A stretch of DNA of 38,123 nt from an uncultured Bacilli bacterium (GTDB lineage Bacteria; Bacillota_I; Bacilli_A; RF39; UBA660): the NCBI GenBank assembly GCA_947627835.1, contig CANQXM010000002.1, positions 1 through 38,123 of the forward strand, written 5' to 3'. Below the pieces are notes generated by a model that had not been told where the DNA came from, ran no database searches, and saw nothing but the letters and a program-made list of their open reading frames with translations. Each line of letters opens with the position of its first letter. The first letter of the stretch is position 1. Shown here in pieces: positions 16,884 through 25,163 of the stretch. Both the position numbers and the translations under genes were made by a program.

Positions 16884-18077
16884 TTACTCGTTTTTTAAAA
16901 TGAATTCTTTTAATTTATTTATTTGGCGATTTAGTAAAACACATAGCCGATAGATTCGTTTATCAGAATATCCAGTTAAATGTTGGTATTGATGTAATAG
17001 ATCATCAAACCATTCAACAATTCCATCTAATTTGCTTATTTCAATTCTTTTTGGGTTTTTAACTACTTTTATGATTTCATCAAATGGTTTTACTTCATAA
17101 AATAATCTTCCACTTCCAGAAATGTGTACTTCATCTTCATCATAATATTCGATATTTAAACTTTGACCGTTATCAAATATTGGTGCTACATCTAGCCATT
17201 TTAAGGTATTCACATCTCTTATAATTCCAAAGTTATTTAAATGGCGATCTTCATTCATAATCAGAAAATCTAGAATATACATATTCTCCATTTTTTCTCT
17301 TGCATTTTCTATTCCATTATCTTCTAATTTTTTAATATATTCTTCATAATCTTCTAAACTATCATGTTTTTTCATATCATTTTTAATTTGATAGCAAGTA
17401 ATTAGTTCTGTATCTTTCGTTATAAAGCAGGGGCATTTTGATACTACGATATCTTTATAGGTATCAATGGTATATTCTACATGATTAAATCCGAGTCTTT
17501 TACAAATTTCACTTGCTAATGCTTCATTAAATGGTTGCAGCGTCTCATTTTTATAACCACCTTTTAATAGATATCTTATTCCGTTTTCTATTATCCAAGC
17601 TTTTTTAAGCATTCCATCGGTAGTATTATTTGGAGTTTTTAATGAAGTTTCTCTCGTAATTGTTTTACTATTTACTGATAAAGATGCTTCCATAAACTCT
17701 GCATAATCAAAATCATTGTCAAAGAAATTAATATCATCATAGGAAACGTCACTATCATAAGGTTTTAACCAATATTGATCGGATAAGGATAGTCCAAAAG
17801 CTTTATCTAAAAGTTCATAGGGTGCTATTATATTTAAACGATGTAATAATAAATCTAATTTATCACGCCATGAAGGAATTCCTCTTCCTTTAAACCAATC
17901 ACTTAAATTTTTTCGAAAGGGAGTGTCATTGATATCATCTTCCATATAAAAACTTTTTAAAATATAAGGTGCATAATTGATGTCTGTTACTTCGTAGATT
18001 CTATCGAAAAATTTTGATGTTTCATTATATTCAGCAGTCAATACTTCTTTATTTTTATTCATTAGTATACATTTCAT
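16884..18077 (-). CDS. HipA-like kinase-fold protein without an adjacent HipB
   Basis: This 397-residue protein has a C-terminal HipA-type kinase domain: a candidate ATP-binding lysine in LLKGG (K172), an NEALAS helix (184-189), the catalytic loop MNEDRHLNNFG (274-284, D277 and N281), and the metal-binding FDNG (D302). The N-terminal 140 residues are not the usual HipA_N domain and may provide target recognition. HipA proteins are Ser/Thr kinases, often toxins that modify translation factors, but related solitary proteins may act as regulators. No HTH antitoxin is next to it, so a toxin role is uncertain. It has its own extended -10 promoter. The upstream neighbour is divergent. Confidence 0.8.
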   Translation of the reverse strand: MKCILMNKNKEVLTAEYNETSKFFDRIYEVTDINYAPYILKSFYMEDDINDTPFRKNLSDWFKGRGIPSWRDKLDLLLHRLNIIAPYELLDKAFGLSLSDQYWLKPYDSDVSYDDINFFDNDFDYAEFMEASLSVNSKTITRETSLKTPNNTTDGMLKKAWIIENGIRYLLKGGYKNETLQPFNEALASEICKRLGFNHVEYTIDTYKDIVVSKCPCFITKDTELITCYQIKNDMKKHDSLEDYEEYIKKLEDNGIENAREKMENMYILDFLIMNEDRHLNNFGIIRDVNTLKWLDVAPIFDNGQSLNIEYYDEDEVHISGSGRLFYEVKPFDEIIKVVKNPKRIEISKLDGIVEWFDDLLHQYQHLTGYSDKRIYRLCVLLNRQINKLKEFILKNE

Positions 18078-18106
18078 GAGTTAGTCACTTCCTTTTTAAT
18101 GCTATT

Positions 18107-18115
18107 ATTATACCA
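18107..18115 (-). promoter_or_regulatory. Extended -10 promoter of the HipA-like gene
   Basis: On the minus strand TGGTATAAT is a perfect extended -10 about 30 bases before the start codon. A convincing -35 is not visible, which is common for TGn-type promoters. Confidence 0.6.
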
Positions 18116-18363
18116 TACTAAACTAGATAAAAACACTTTCTCTGATGCAATTTTATCCATTTTCATTCATGGTTTTTCCTCTTTAAAATTTACTTTTTAA
18201 TCCTAATCGTTAAATGGTAATAATTTCATTAAAAATCTTCTTTACTTATATGATATTCCACCATTTTTTTAACATATTTTAAAAATAGGTTAAATTTTTA
18301 TTTCTATTTTCACCAATTTACGAATTTGTCTTATCCGTGATACAATGAAATTGAGGTGATATT

Positions 18364-19308
18364 ATGGCTATTCAGGATCCAAAACCGGATGAAATTGTTC
18401 CTTCAAAAACTCAGAAAGGAAAGCAAGAAGGATTTACTATTCTTTTTACTGAGGCATATGCTATGCCAAGTAATACTTATGTGGAAGATGATTCTCATAC
18501 GTTTACGGTTTCTCTCGATCGAAGTCTTTGTTGGAAGAATTTTGGACGATGTTGGTTTGATGAAGGAGAGCGGGAGTTGATTGCCAAACAAACTGCTTAT
18601 AAGGAGTGGTTACTGGAGTTTTGTCCGCCGAAAGACTATGCTAAGTGTGGAATTATGTTTGGAATAAATGGAGTTTGCCATACAACTTCTAACCGAGAAT
18701 TATTGATTGGAGAAGATAACGTAGATGTTCGTCTTGCGCCGAAAAATTTTGTGACGGTTTCTATTTTTGGTAAATATGGGTTTGGTTTAGATATTTTAAA
18801 ACAACTCATTACAGATTCTTATCATCGGGCAAGTTTACAAGTACCGATGGCAGAAGATGTTTTACAAATGGTACTGGATCGTATTGATCAAACTTTAGAT
18901 GATGAAGTTTTGGCTTGGAGACAACTGATGAGTGAATATTTCATGTTACCAATTGAAACCATCTTACAAAAGCATCCGGATGCCGTGGCAAATTTACGGA
19001 TGATGATTACTCATCTTTTACAAAACCGTGAACTCATTTATGAAGAATTTCGCAAACGACAAGTTGTTCAACCGACCTATGAAAAAAATATTTATATGTT
19101 ACTCAGTCAAAGCGTTTCTAATTATTTGGACTTTTTGGTTCAAGCAGGCTATATTGATAATACGATGCGTACCAATGCCTTACAAGCAATGATCCTATTT
19201 TTTAATCGTTTGTTTCGCGTCGTTGATGGACAAGTACAAGCCGTTACCCAAATGGGAGGACTTGATCAAAATCTTGTTAAAAAATTACAACGAACGGGTA
19301 AAATTTAA
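18364..19308 (+). CDS. Unrecognised cytoplasmic protein with a conserved-looking Cys-His motif
   Basis: This 314-residue protein has no signal peptide or membrane helix. GAGGTGAT precedes the ATG and a clean terminator follows, so it is a real gene. The N-terminal 140 residues are mixed alpha/beta and contain C56, C63, C87, C95 and the compact stretch GINGVCHTTSNREL (C105, H106, N110), which looks like an active-site or metal-site loop. The last 170 residues are strongly helical. I do not recognise the family. A thiol hydrolase or metal-binding fold is possible on the Cys/His cluster alone. It is transcribed alone, divergent from the HipA-like gene. Confidence 0.75.
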   Translation: MAIQDPKPDEIVPSKTQKGKQEGFTILFTEAYAMPSNTYVEDDSHTFTVSLDRSLCWKNFGRCWFDEGERELIAKQTAYKEWLLEFCPPKDYAKCGIMFGINGVCHTTSNRELLIGEDNVDVRLAPKNFVTVSIFGKYGFGLDILKQLITDSYHRASLQVPMAEDVLQMVLDRIDQTLDDEVLAWRQLMSEYFMLPIETILQKHPDAVANLRMMITHLLQNRELIYEEFRKRQVVQPTYEKNIYMLLSQSVSNYLDFLVQAGYIDNTMRTNALQAMILFFNRLFRVVDGQVQAVTQMGGLDQNLVKKLQRTGKI

Positions 19309-19332
19309 CTCTAAGTTTTCTTAGAGTTTTTT
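19307..19332 (+). terminator. Rho-independent terminator of the 314-residue protein gene
   Basis: AACTCTAAG and CTTAGAGTT form a perfect 9-bp stem around TTTT, followed by four T residues. The stem begins within the last bases of the stop codon. Confidence 0.85.
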
Positions 19333-19452
19333 AATTTATTTGATTAAAAGTGCTACAAAATGTATCAAAAATAGTTGACTTTTTATTAAAATGGGTTCAA
19401 AATGGAATAAATGAAAGCTTATTTTCCATATTATTAGTAGGAGGTTTTTTAT

Positions 19453-20808
19453 ATGTTTACTTATGTAAAAGCCAAAAACTTTAAATCTTTAAAAGATGTC
19501 TTTTTTCAATTTAATAAAAATAAAACTACGACAAATCACCTCATTGCATTATACGGAGAAAATGGCAGTGGGAAAACACATGTAGTTGAACTTTTTAAAT
19601 TTTTGCAATTTGTTACGATGTCTCGTTTACTGGATACTTCTGTTCAGAAATTACCCAAAGAATTTTTTGAAATGCGCTATCAAGTGGAAGAAAATTTTTC
19701 TCATGAACTTAGTTCTTTGTTATCTACTAACTTTCATCTTGTTGACTATCGAATGATTGATGAAACGGATCCTACTGAAATTGAATTTGGATTTAAAATT
19801 CAACAAAAAGAAGGATTTTACTTCATTCGTTTTAATCATGAAATCCTAGAAGAAAAACTATATTATGTTGCTGAAAAACAAAAGACCTATTTGTTTGATA
19901 TTCATAGGGAAAATGGAAAAATTGTTAAAAATTTCAGTAAACAGGTATTTAAAAATGAAAAATATAATAAAGAGTTGAAAGAAACGATTGATCAGTTATG
20001 GGGCAAGTATTCTTTTTTATCATTACTAACTTTTGAAATTCACGAAAAGAATCCTGATTATATTAAAGAGAGTCTTTCTATTTCTTTATGTGAAGTTCTT
20101 ACTTTGATTAGCCAGTTAACGGTTTTTGTCGATCGAAAATCTATGCCAAATTTACTAGATTCTCTTTTTGCACCGAAGGCAGATTTTCGTATTCAATCTG
20201 GAACGATCATGAAAGAAAATCTTATGGAACTACAAAAATATGAAACTGTTTTAAATATTTTCTTTACTCAAGCTTATGCAGATATTAAAGAAGTAAAATA
20301 TCAAACTATTGAAAAAGAGGATCAAATTCAGTATGAACTATATTTTTATAAAGTAATTGGAGGAACTTTAAAAGCAATTCCTTACCGCTTAGAATCTGCT
20401 GGAACAAAACGAATTTTAGATCATTTTGATGTCATAACTGGTGCACTTCTTGGAGAAGTTGTTGTGATGGATGAAATTGATAATGGAATTCATGATTTAC
20501 TTATGAAGAATATCATTTTATCTATTCAAGATGAAATTACTGGTCAGTTAATTTTTACAACTCATAATACGCTTTTATTAGAGGTTTTACCAAAAGAAAA
20601 TATCTATATTATATTTACGAATCCTACTGGAGATAAAATGATTCATTGTATACGTGATTACTCTATTCGTATTCAAAAGAATCATAATGCTAGAGATTTA
20701 TATTTAAAGGGAATCTTTGGAGGAATTCCAAATACGGATTATATTGATTTTGAAGAAATCAAATACAACTTAGAAAAGAGCGATCAACATGATGAAGAAA
20801 CGTCCTAA
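19453..20808 (+). CDS. SMC/OLD-type AAA ATPase, partner of the TOPRIM-like protein (pair A)
   Basis: This 451-residue ABC/SMC-fold ATPase has Walker A GENGSGKT (35-42), a degenerate signature near SAGTKR, Walker B VVMDEID (D340, E341), an H-switch in TTHNT (H371), and a terminal LYLKGIFGGIP (416-426). The central 270 residues are helical and family-specific. Proteins of this type (AAA_15/AAA_21) act as sensors or motors in two-gene defence systems with a TOPRIM nuclease. The next gene overlaps its end by 20 bases and is TOPRIM-like, which supports a functional pair. TAGGAGG precedes ATG; no strong promoter is obvious. A housekeeping role cannot be excluded. Confidence 0.85.
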   Translation: MFTYVKAKNFKSLKDVFFQFNKNKTTTNHLIALYGENGSGKTHVVELFKFLQFVTMSRLLDTSVQKLPKEFFEMRYQVEENFSHELSSLLSTNFHLVDYRMIDETDPTEIEFGFKIQQKEGFYFIRFNHEILEEKLYYVAEKQKTYLFDIHRENGKIVKNFSKQVFKNEKYNKELKETIDQLWGKYSFLSLLTFEIHEKNPDYIKESLSISLCEVLTLISQLTVFVDRKSMPNLLDSLFAPKADFRIQSGTIMKENLMELQKYETVLNIFFTQAYADIKEVKYQTIEKEDQIQYELYFYKVIGGTLKAIPYRLESAGTKRILDHFDVITGALLGEVVVMDEIDNGIHDLLMKNIILSIQDEITGQLIFTTHNTLLLEVLPKENIYIIFTNPTGDKMIHCIRDYSIRIQKNHNARDLYLKGIFGGIPNTDYIDFEEIKYNLEKSDQHDEETS

Positions 20809-21388
20809 TTATATACGTATTATTGTGATTGCTCATGGAAAAAGTGAACTTTTACTTGCAGAACATATCAAAAGTAATCTTCATCTTCCGATTCAAATCT
20901 ATGCTGAAAATCATGGAAAAACCAGTATTATGATTGATGGACTTCCCAATGTTCTTGGCAATAATATTTTTAAAAATAAAACTTCTTTGTTACGTCATTA
21001 TGCAATTGAAACTAGTGGAAAGCAACTTAAAAATTTGGTTATCATGCCTATTATGGATTTAGATGAAACGAGTGTAGAAGCTTATAAATCGAAAGAGATT
21101 TTTGCTAGTCATTGGCTTTCTCCTTATATTGTTCCAATTTGGAATAATGAAAATTTGGATGCCGTTTTATTTCATCTTGGACTTATTGATCATATTCCGA
21201 ATGATAAAGAAAAAGGAAAAATGTATCGTCAGCTTTTTCCTACTAATCATGAAGGTCCTGATTTTGAACAAGTAAAAATGTTAAGGGACGCATTTAGAAA
21301 TTCGAAAAACACAAATATGGAAATTTTTTTGGATGCCTGTCTCCAGTGTTTTGAAGAGTTCTATTCGGATGATACCAAAAGTTCATAA
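20789..21388 (+). CDS. TOPRIM/RloB-like protein (pair A)
   Basis: This 199-residue protein starts inside the ATPase gene (20-base overlap), implying coupled translation; the adjacent second ATG at 20792 is an alternative. It begins with a beta strand leading to AHGKSE (15-20), placed like the VEGxxD loop of TOPRIM domains, then a helix, a GKTSI segment, and a strand ending in IMDLDE (D90, D92, E93), the expected DxD motif. The usual catalytic Glu of the first loop is a His, with E20 nearby. It may be a divergent TOPRIM nuclease or a non-catalytic partner. Its last 28 bases overlap, tail to tail, the surface-protein gene on the opposite strand. Confidence 0.7.
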   Translation: MMKKRPNYIRIIVIAHGKSELLLAEHIKSNLHLPIQIYAENHGKTSIMIDGLPNVLGNNIFKNKTSLLRHYAIETSGKQLKNLVIMPIMDLDETSVEAYKSKEIFASHWLSPYIVPIWNNENLDAVLFHLGLIDHIPNDKEKGKMYRQLFPTNHEGPDFEQVKMLRDAFRNSKNTNMEIFLDACLQCFEEFYSDDTKSS

Positions 21389-23109
21389 GGACTAGCTAGA
21401 GTTCCATTGCCACTTGTCATTTTCACTCCGGCTTTTAGATTGATGACTGGTCGTACTCCATTTGGAAAATTCACACTGTTTCCCATCAGTGTCCCATCAT
21501 AATACATGGCTCTTACGTAGGCAAAGTCACCAAAAAAGGCTCCAGATGACATCGTCCAGTAATTACTTCCGTTATATAAATAAAAATGGGTGTTAGCTGC
21601 AATGTAAATGCCACCGGCATAGGTAATTTCATCTTGGGTAATTAAACCAATGGGATAGGTTAAGGCGCCATTCCCTATCGTTTTATCTGTTACTGTGAAA
21701 CGGTCACTTGGATTTTCACAGCGGTATGTGACATCCTTCCCTGCTATGTCATAACCGCGATAATAGGTTTCTTTTTCACCGAAGCCCATTTCATTTTGAT
21801 GATACCAATTTCCAAAAGGGGAAAACTGGTTTTCAATTCCAAGTTTCGTTGCAAACTCATAAAAATTTTGATAAACCTCTTCTTTCATAATGCTTCGGTC
21901 ATTACAAAAAAGAGTATCTGATATCATCTTTTCATAGATTGTATTTTGAAGATTTGTTTCATACCAAGCATCTAGCGCTTTTTTAATTGTGCTATCCACT
22001 TTATTTGTTTGGGCATTTTTTTCACTGGTACTTGGAACATCTCCGTACATATAACCTACATATGCATTATCACTGGCATTGGTATTAAAACTTACAGCAG
22101 TGGTAATTTGAGAATCTGAGCCTTGATAATCTTCTTTCTTGGTTTTATTTGGATCATATTCTCCAGTATAGATTAACCGAATGGAATCATCGCCGTTTAC
22201 TCTTATAATTCGCCACATTTTATTTGCAAAGACCACATAATTATTTTCTACTTCTCCACGAAAGTAATAACTGACTCCATAGTCATCAAATGTTTTATAA
22301 AGGCCATTTGTTGTATCATAATGATTGATATCATACGTAAAAGCAAATTGATCATAATAGGGACTATCTTTATATTGTGCTAAAATGCTTGCAAATTGTT
22401 CTTCGATTTCTTCTTTGGACTTCACGCTTACAGCAGCTTTTCCAATTTGAGGAACATTTTTGGTATCTACCTCTGCAATTATTTTACACATCAAGGCATT
22501 TTCTCCATATTTTTTTATGCACTTTTCTTCTTCGGTCGGAACGGATGATGTATAAAACGCTTTTACGGTTATTTTCCCTTGATAGGTTTTTGAATTTGTT
22601 TTTGAGCTGGCTTTGGTATTTTCATCTAACCATAGACGTAAATTATATTGAACGCTACCTTCTTTTGAGAAATATTCTGTATAAAGTTTTCTTGAATTTT
22701 GAGCGTTTTTAATAGTTGGAGTAGCCTTTTCATAACCGTTTAGTATTCCTAAGGTGTGTTCTTCCTTGTTTTCTGTATTTAACTCTACTTTTAGGTATTC
22801 ATCTGATAAGTCACTACCCTTTAATTCCTCTAAGTATATTTCATACATAACATTCGATGAGCAGGTATTTTGAATGGTAAATTGATAAGGCTCTGTACTC
22901 ATTCCTTCTTGATCGGTCATTGGCAAAACATTGGGTAAGTAAATTCCACTATTATCTTCTGTAAAATCCACTTTTAAACAATCTGTTGCTACGACATTTG
23001 CCATGTTTTCTTCACTTGCAAACAACCAATGCGCGTAGGAAGTTCCACTTACTACCAATATAATTAAAAGAAACGTTACTGCTAAGAAAAGAAGTATTTG
23101 CTTTTTCAT
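21361..23109 (-). CDS. Large secreted surface protein with TasA/SipW-type N-terminus
   Basis: This 582-residue protein has an N-terminal signal helix (about 4-22) followed by SYAHWLFASEEN..N, reminiscent of TasA/CalY-like substrates of SipW-type signal peptidases. A beta-rich domain (about 40-190) with C44 and C83 follows, then a linker with C197 and C208. The C-terminal domain (about 250-580) contains YYFRGEVENNYVVFANKMWRI, C402, C464 and a final RPVINLKAG...GNGT..PY segment, like extracellular domains common in gut Bacilli proteins. The six cysteines suggest three disulfides. No LPXTG motif or C-terminal anchor is seen. The function, possibly matrix or adhesion, is unknown. AAAGGA precedes ATG. 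Confidence 0.75.
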   Translation of the reverse strand: MKKQILLFLAVTFLLIILVVSGTSYAHWLFASEENMANVVATDCLKVDFTEDNSGIYLPNVLPMTDQEGMSTEPYQFTIQNTCSSNVMYEIYLEELKGSDLSDEYLKVELNTENKEEHTLGILNGYEKATPTIKNAQNSRKLYTEYFSKEGSVQYNLRLWLDENTKASSKTNSKTYQGKITVKAFYTSSVPTEEEKCIKKYGENALMCKIIAEVDTKNVPQIGKAAVSVKSKEEIEEQFASILAQYKDSPYYDQFAFTYDINHYDTTNGLYKTFDDYGVSYYFRGEVENNYVVFANKMWRIIRVNGDDSIRLIYTGEYDPNKTKKEDYQGSDSQITTAVSFNTNASDNAYVGYMYGDVPSTSEKNAQTNKVDSTIKKALDAWYETNLQNTIYEKMISDTLFCNDRSIMKEEVYQNFYEFATKLGIENQFSPFGNWYHQNEMGFGEKETYYRGYDIAGKDVTYRCENPSDRFTVTDKTIGNGALTYPIGLITQDEITYAGGIYIAANTHFYLYNGSNYWTMSSGAFFGDFAYVRAMYYDGTLMGNSVNFPNGVRPVINLKAGVKMTSGNGTLASPYELLVSSE

Positions 23110-23150
23110 AAGGCTGTCCTTTCATTTTTACTACTCTCTTATTTGCAGTT

Positions 23151-23180
23151 AGTATACAACATGATGACAAAAATCGACAA
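23151..23180 (-). promoter_or_regulatory. Candidate promoter of the surface protein gene
   Basis: On the minus strand TTGTCG (23180-23175) and TATACT (23156-23151) are spaced by 18 bases, with the -10 about 40 bases before the start codon. The -10 is good and the -35 moderate. Confidence 0.45.
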
Positions 23181-23224
23181 TCTTTTATTTCTATTATTTA
23201 CATATTATTCCTAATATTTTTTAT

Positions 23225-24010
23225 TTATGGTCTTTCAGTTATGATATTTAAATCAATTAAAATGATGGAAACCAGTGATAACATTTTATAGTATTGATGA
23301 TTTGAAAAGAAGTTTTCTTCATATTCAAATATTTTCATATTGGTTTTCGAAAAGTTGGATGGATCATAATCTTTGATTCCTATTTTCATCAATTTATTAT
23401 GAAGCATATTAACGCTTTTTAATAAAGTATGTGTATTTATTTCACTAATTCTATATCCGTTTTTCGAAAGGTATTTTTTTAAATCTTTGATTTGTAAATT
23501 TTCTGTATTTTCTTTAAAATTTTCTAAAATATAACTTTGAATACATGGGTAACTTAGCAATAATAAGCCATTGATACCATCATTATTTTCATAAGCATTT
23601 CCTAATGATTTTAATAATTTCTTTGTAATATCGGCACGATTAGATATATAATCTCGGTCCCATAAAAAATATATTGGTACATTTTTTATATCTATATGAT
23701 ATTTTTCATACATCATTTTAAATATCTGATTTTGGTAATCCACATCTTTCACAATATTCTGAATATTAGAATTCCTTAAATTGATTACCAATATTTGTGA
23801 GTTTTCATTTCCTCTCATTACATATTGATCATAGTCATTTATTTTTACTCTATTTCTCTTTTTTTCAATGTATCGATAGTGAAGTACATTTCGAAAAATT
23901 TGTTTTAATATTTCACATTCATCATTTTCGCCTTCAACAAATATTACTACTGTTCCAATGTTTCTGCGCAGATTAATCTTTAAAGTGCTTGTTGTATTTT
24001 GGCATTCCAT
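23225..24010 (-). CDS. TOPRIM-like protein (pair B)
   Basis: I choose the start at 24010, where GGAG lies six bases upstream; an ATG at 24022 has no ribosome site. The 261-residue protein has a strand-loop IFVEGEND (23-30, E26 and D30), the canonical TOPRIM glutamate loop. A later hydrophobic strand ends in FLWDRD (D118, D120), matching the DxD motif. The C-terminal half is helical and unassigned. It overlaps the upstream ATPase gene by 38 bases, so translation is coupled. The arrangement recalls the ATPase/TOPRIM pairs of PARIS and OLD-type immunity, where the TOPRIM protein is the nuclease effector. Unlike pair A, its catalytic residues look intact. Confidence 0.75.
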   Translation of the reverse strand: MECQNTTSTLKINLRRNIGTVVIFVEGENDECEILKQIFRNVLHYRYIEKKRNRVKINDYDQYVMRGNENSQILVINLRNSNIQNIVKDVDYQNQIFKMMYEKYHIDIKNVPIYFLWDRDYISNRADITKKLLKSLGNAYENNDGINGLLLLSYPCIQSYILENFKENTENLQIKDLKKYLSKNGYRISEINTHTLLKSVNMLHNKLMKIGIKDYDPSNFSKTNMKIFEYEENFFSNHQYYKMLSLVSIILIDLNIITERP

Positions 24011-25127
24011 TGAAAACTCCATTTAAATACATTTTTTCTGTATTTTGAGATTCTCTTGGCATTTCTTCCGAGAATCTTTTGAGTACGCTTCCCTTTTTTG
24101 GGTTAAAAGTAACAGAATAAATTTGGTCTGGACGAAGGATGGTGTTATTTAATAAATTGGTTGAATGGGAAGCTAAGAAAATTTGTGAGTTTTTCGCATA
24201 GTGAAAAAAGAATTTCAAAAAGCTTTCTTCTAGTTCATTATGAAACCCACTACTAAATTCATCAACGACGATGATACAATCATTTTTGATAGCATGTAAG
24301 AAAGAAGGAATTAATTGCATTAATGTAACATTTCCAGTAGATTCAAATATTTCAGGAATATAAATATTTGTTCCATTTTTATTAAAAGAAACATATTTTT
24401 TGTTATTATCTATTACTACTTGAATTTTTCCTTTTAAATCTATCTTCTCTTTTCCATAAGAAATGGTTTGTGGGTAATTAATTTGTTCTAGGAATTTATT
24501 TATCATGCTTACATCATGTTCATTTAAATAATCATGAATTAACAATGATTCGTCTGTATAGCAATGGGCTTTACGTGTATAACAATTAATATAGACTGAG
24601 TTTTTCATATAATCAAACCACTTATTTAGTAACTTATCATCATAGAAATGAGTATCAAAATAAATTCTTCTTAAAAAGGGTAGTTTTTCAGAAACATTAT
24701 CAAAATTTTTTTCTTTCTCAAAAGTAAATTGGGCATTTTTTCCAAGTCTCTTTAAAATATTTTGATCATTGATATAGAGTTCTTCTGCAACAATTTTTGT
24801 TAAATCGAGCTCAATATAATAGCGAATAGTTTGATTATCTATTAAAAAAGTATACTCAAATTCATAAGTTTCTTTTTCACTATAAAAACTTTTTTTAAAT
24901 AAAAAATCGTTTTCCTTATTATCAAAGAGAATATCTAATAGAAAACGAATGGCTTCCAGTATTTTGGTTTTTCCTGAGGCGTTTTCTCCGACGAAAAGAC
25001 ATCCTTTTAAGATTCGATTGGCTCCAACATTTTCACTTTCTAAAAATTTATAGTTTGTAGCTGAAAAATCAATTTCAGTCTTATTTAAAAATGTTGTATA
25101 ATTGTTGATCATAATTTTTTTTAGCAT
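23973..25127 (-). CDS. SMC/OLD-type AAA ATPase (pair B)
   Basis: This 384-residue protein has Walker A GENASGKT (47-54), Walker B IIVVDEFSSGFH (D289, E290), an H-switch in ASHST (H321) and a terminal MYLNGVFNGMP (366-376) much like that of the pair A ATPase. The central region (about 70-270) differs completely from pair A, so the pairs are not a recent duplication. It probably acts with the overlapping TOPRIM-like gene downstream. AAGGGGAAA precedes ATG. It has its own strong promoter with a 17-bp inverted repeat at the start site, suggesting tight repression. It directly follows the capsule operon on the same strand. Confidence 0.87.
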   Translation of the reverse strand: MLKKIMINNYTTFLNKTEIDFSATNYKFLESENVGANRILKGCLFVGENASGKTKILEAIRFLLDILFDNKENDFLFKKSFYSEKETYEFEYTFLIDNQTIRYYIELDLTKIVAEELYINDQNILKRLGKNAQFTFEKEKNFDNVSEKLPFLRRIYFDTHFYDDKLLNKWFDYMKNSVYINCYTRKAHCYTDESLLIHDYLNEHDVSMINKFLEQINYPQTISYGKEKIDLKGKIQVVIDNNKKYVSFNKNGTNIYIPEIFESTGNVTLMQLIPSFLHAIKNDCIIVVDEFSSGFHNELEESFLKFFFHYAKNSQIFLASHSTNLLNNTILRPDQIYSVTFNPKKGSVLKRFSEEMPRESQNTEKMYLNGVFNGMPKYNKHFKD

Positions 25128-25163
25128 AAAACATTTCCCCTTTTGATACTATTATGCATCAAA

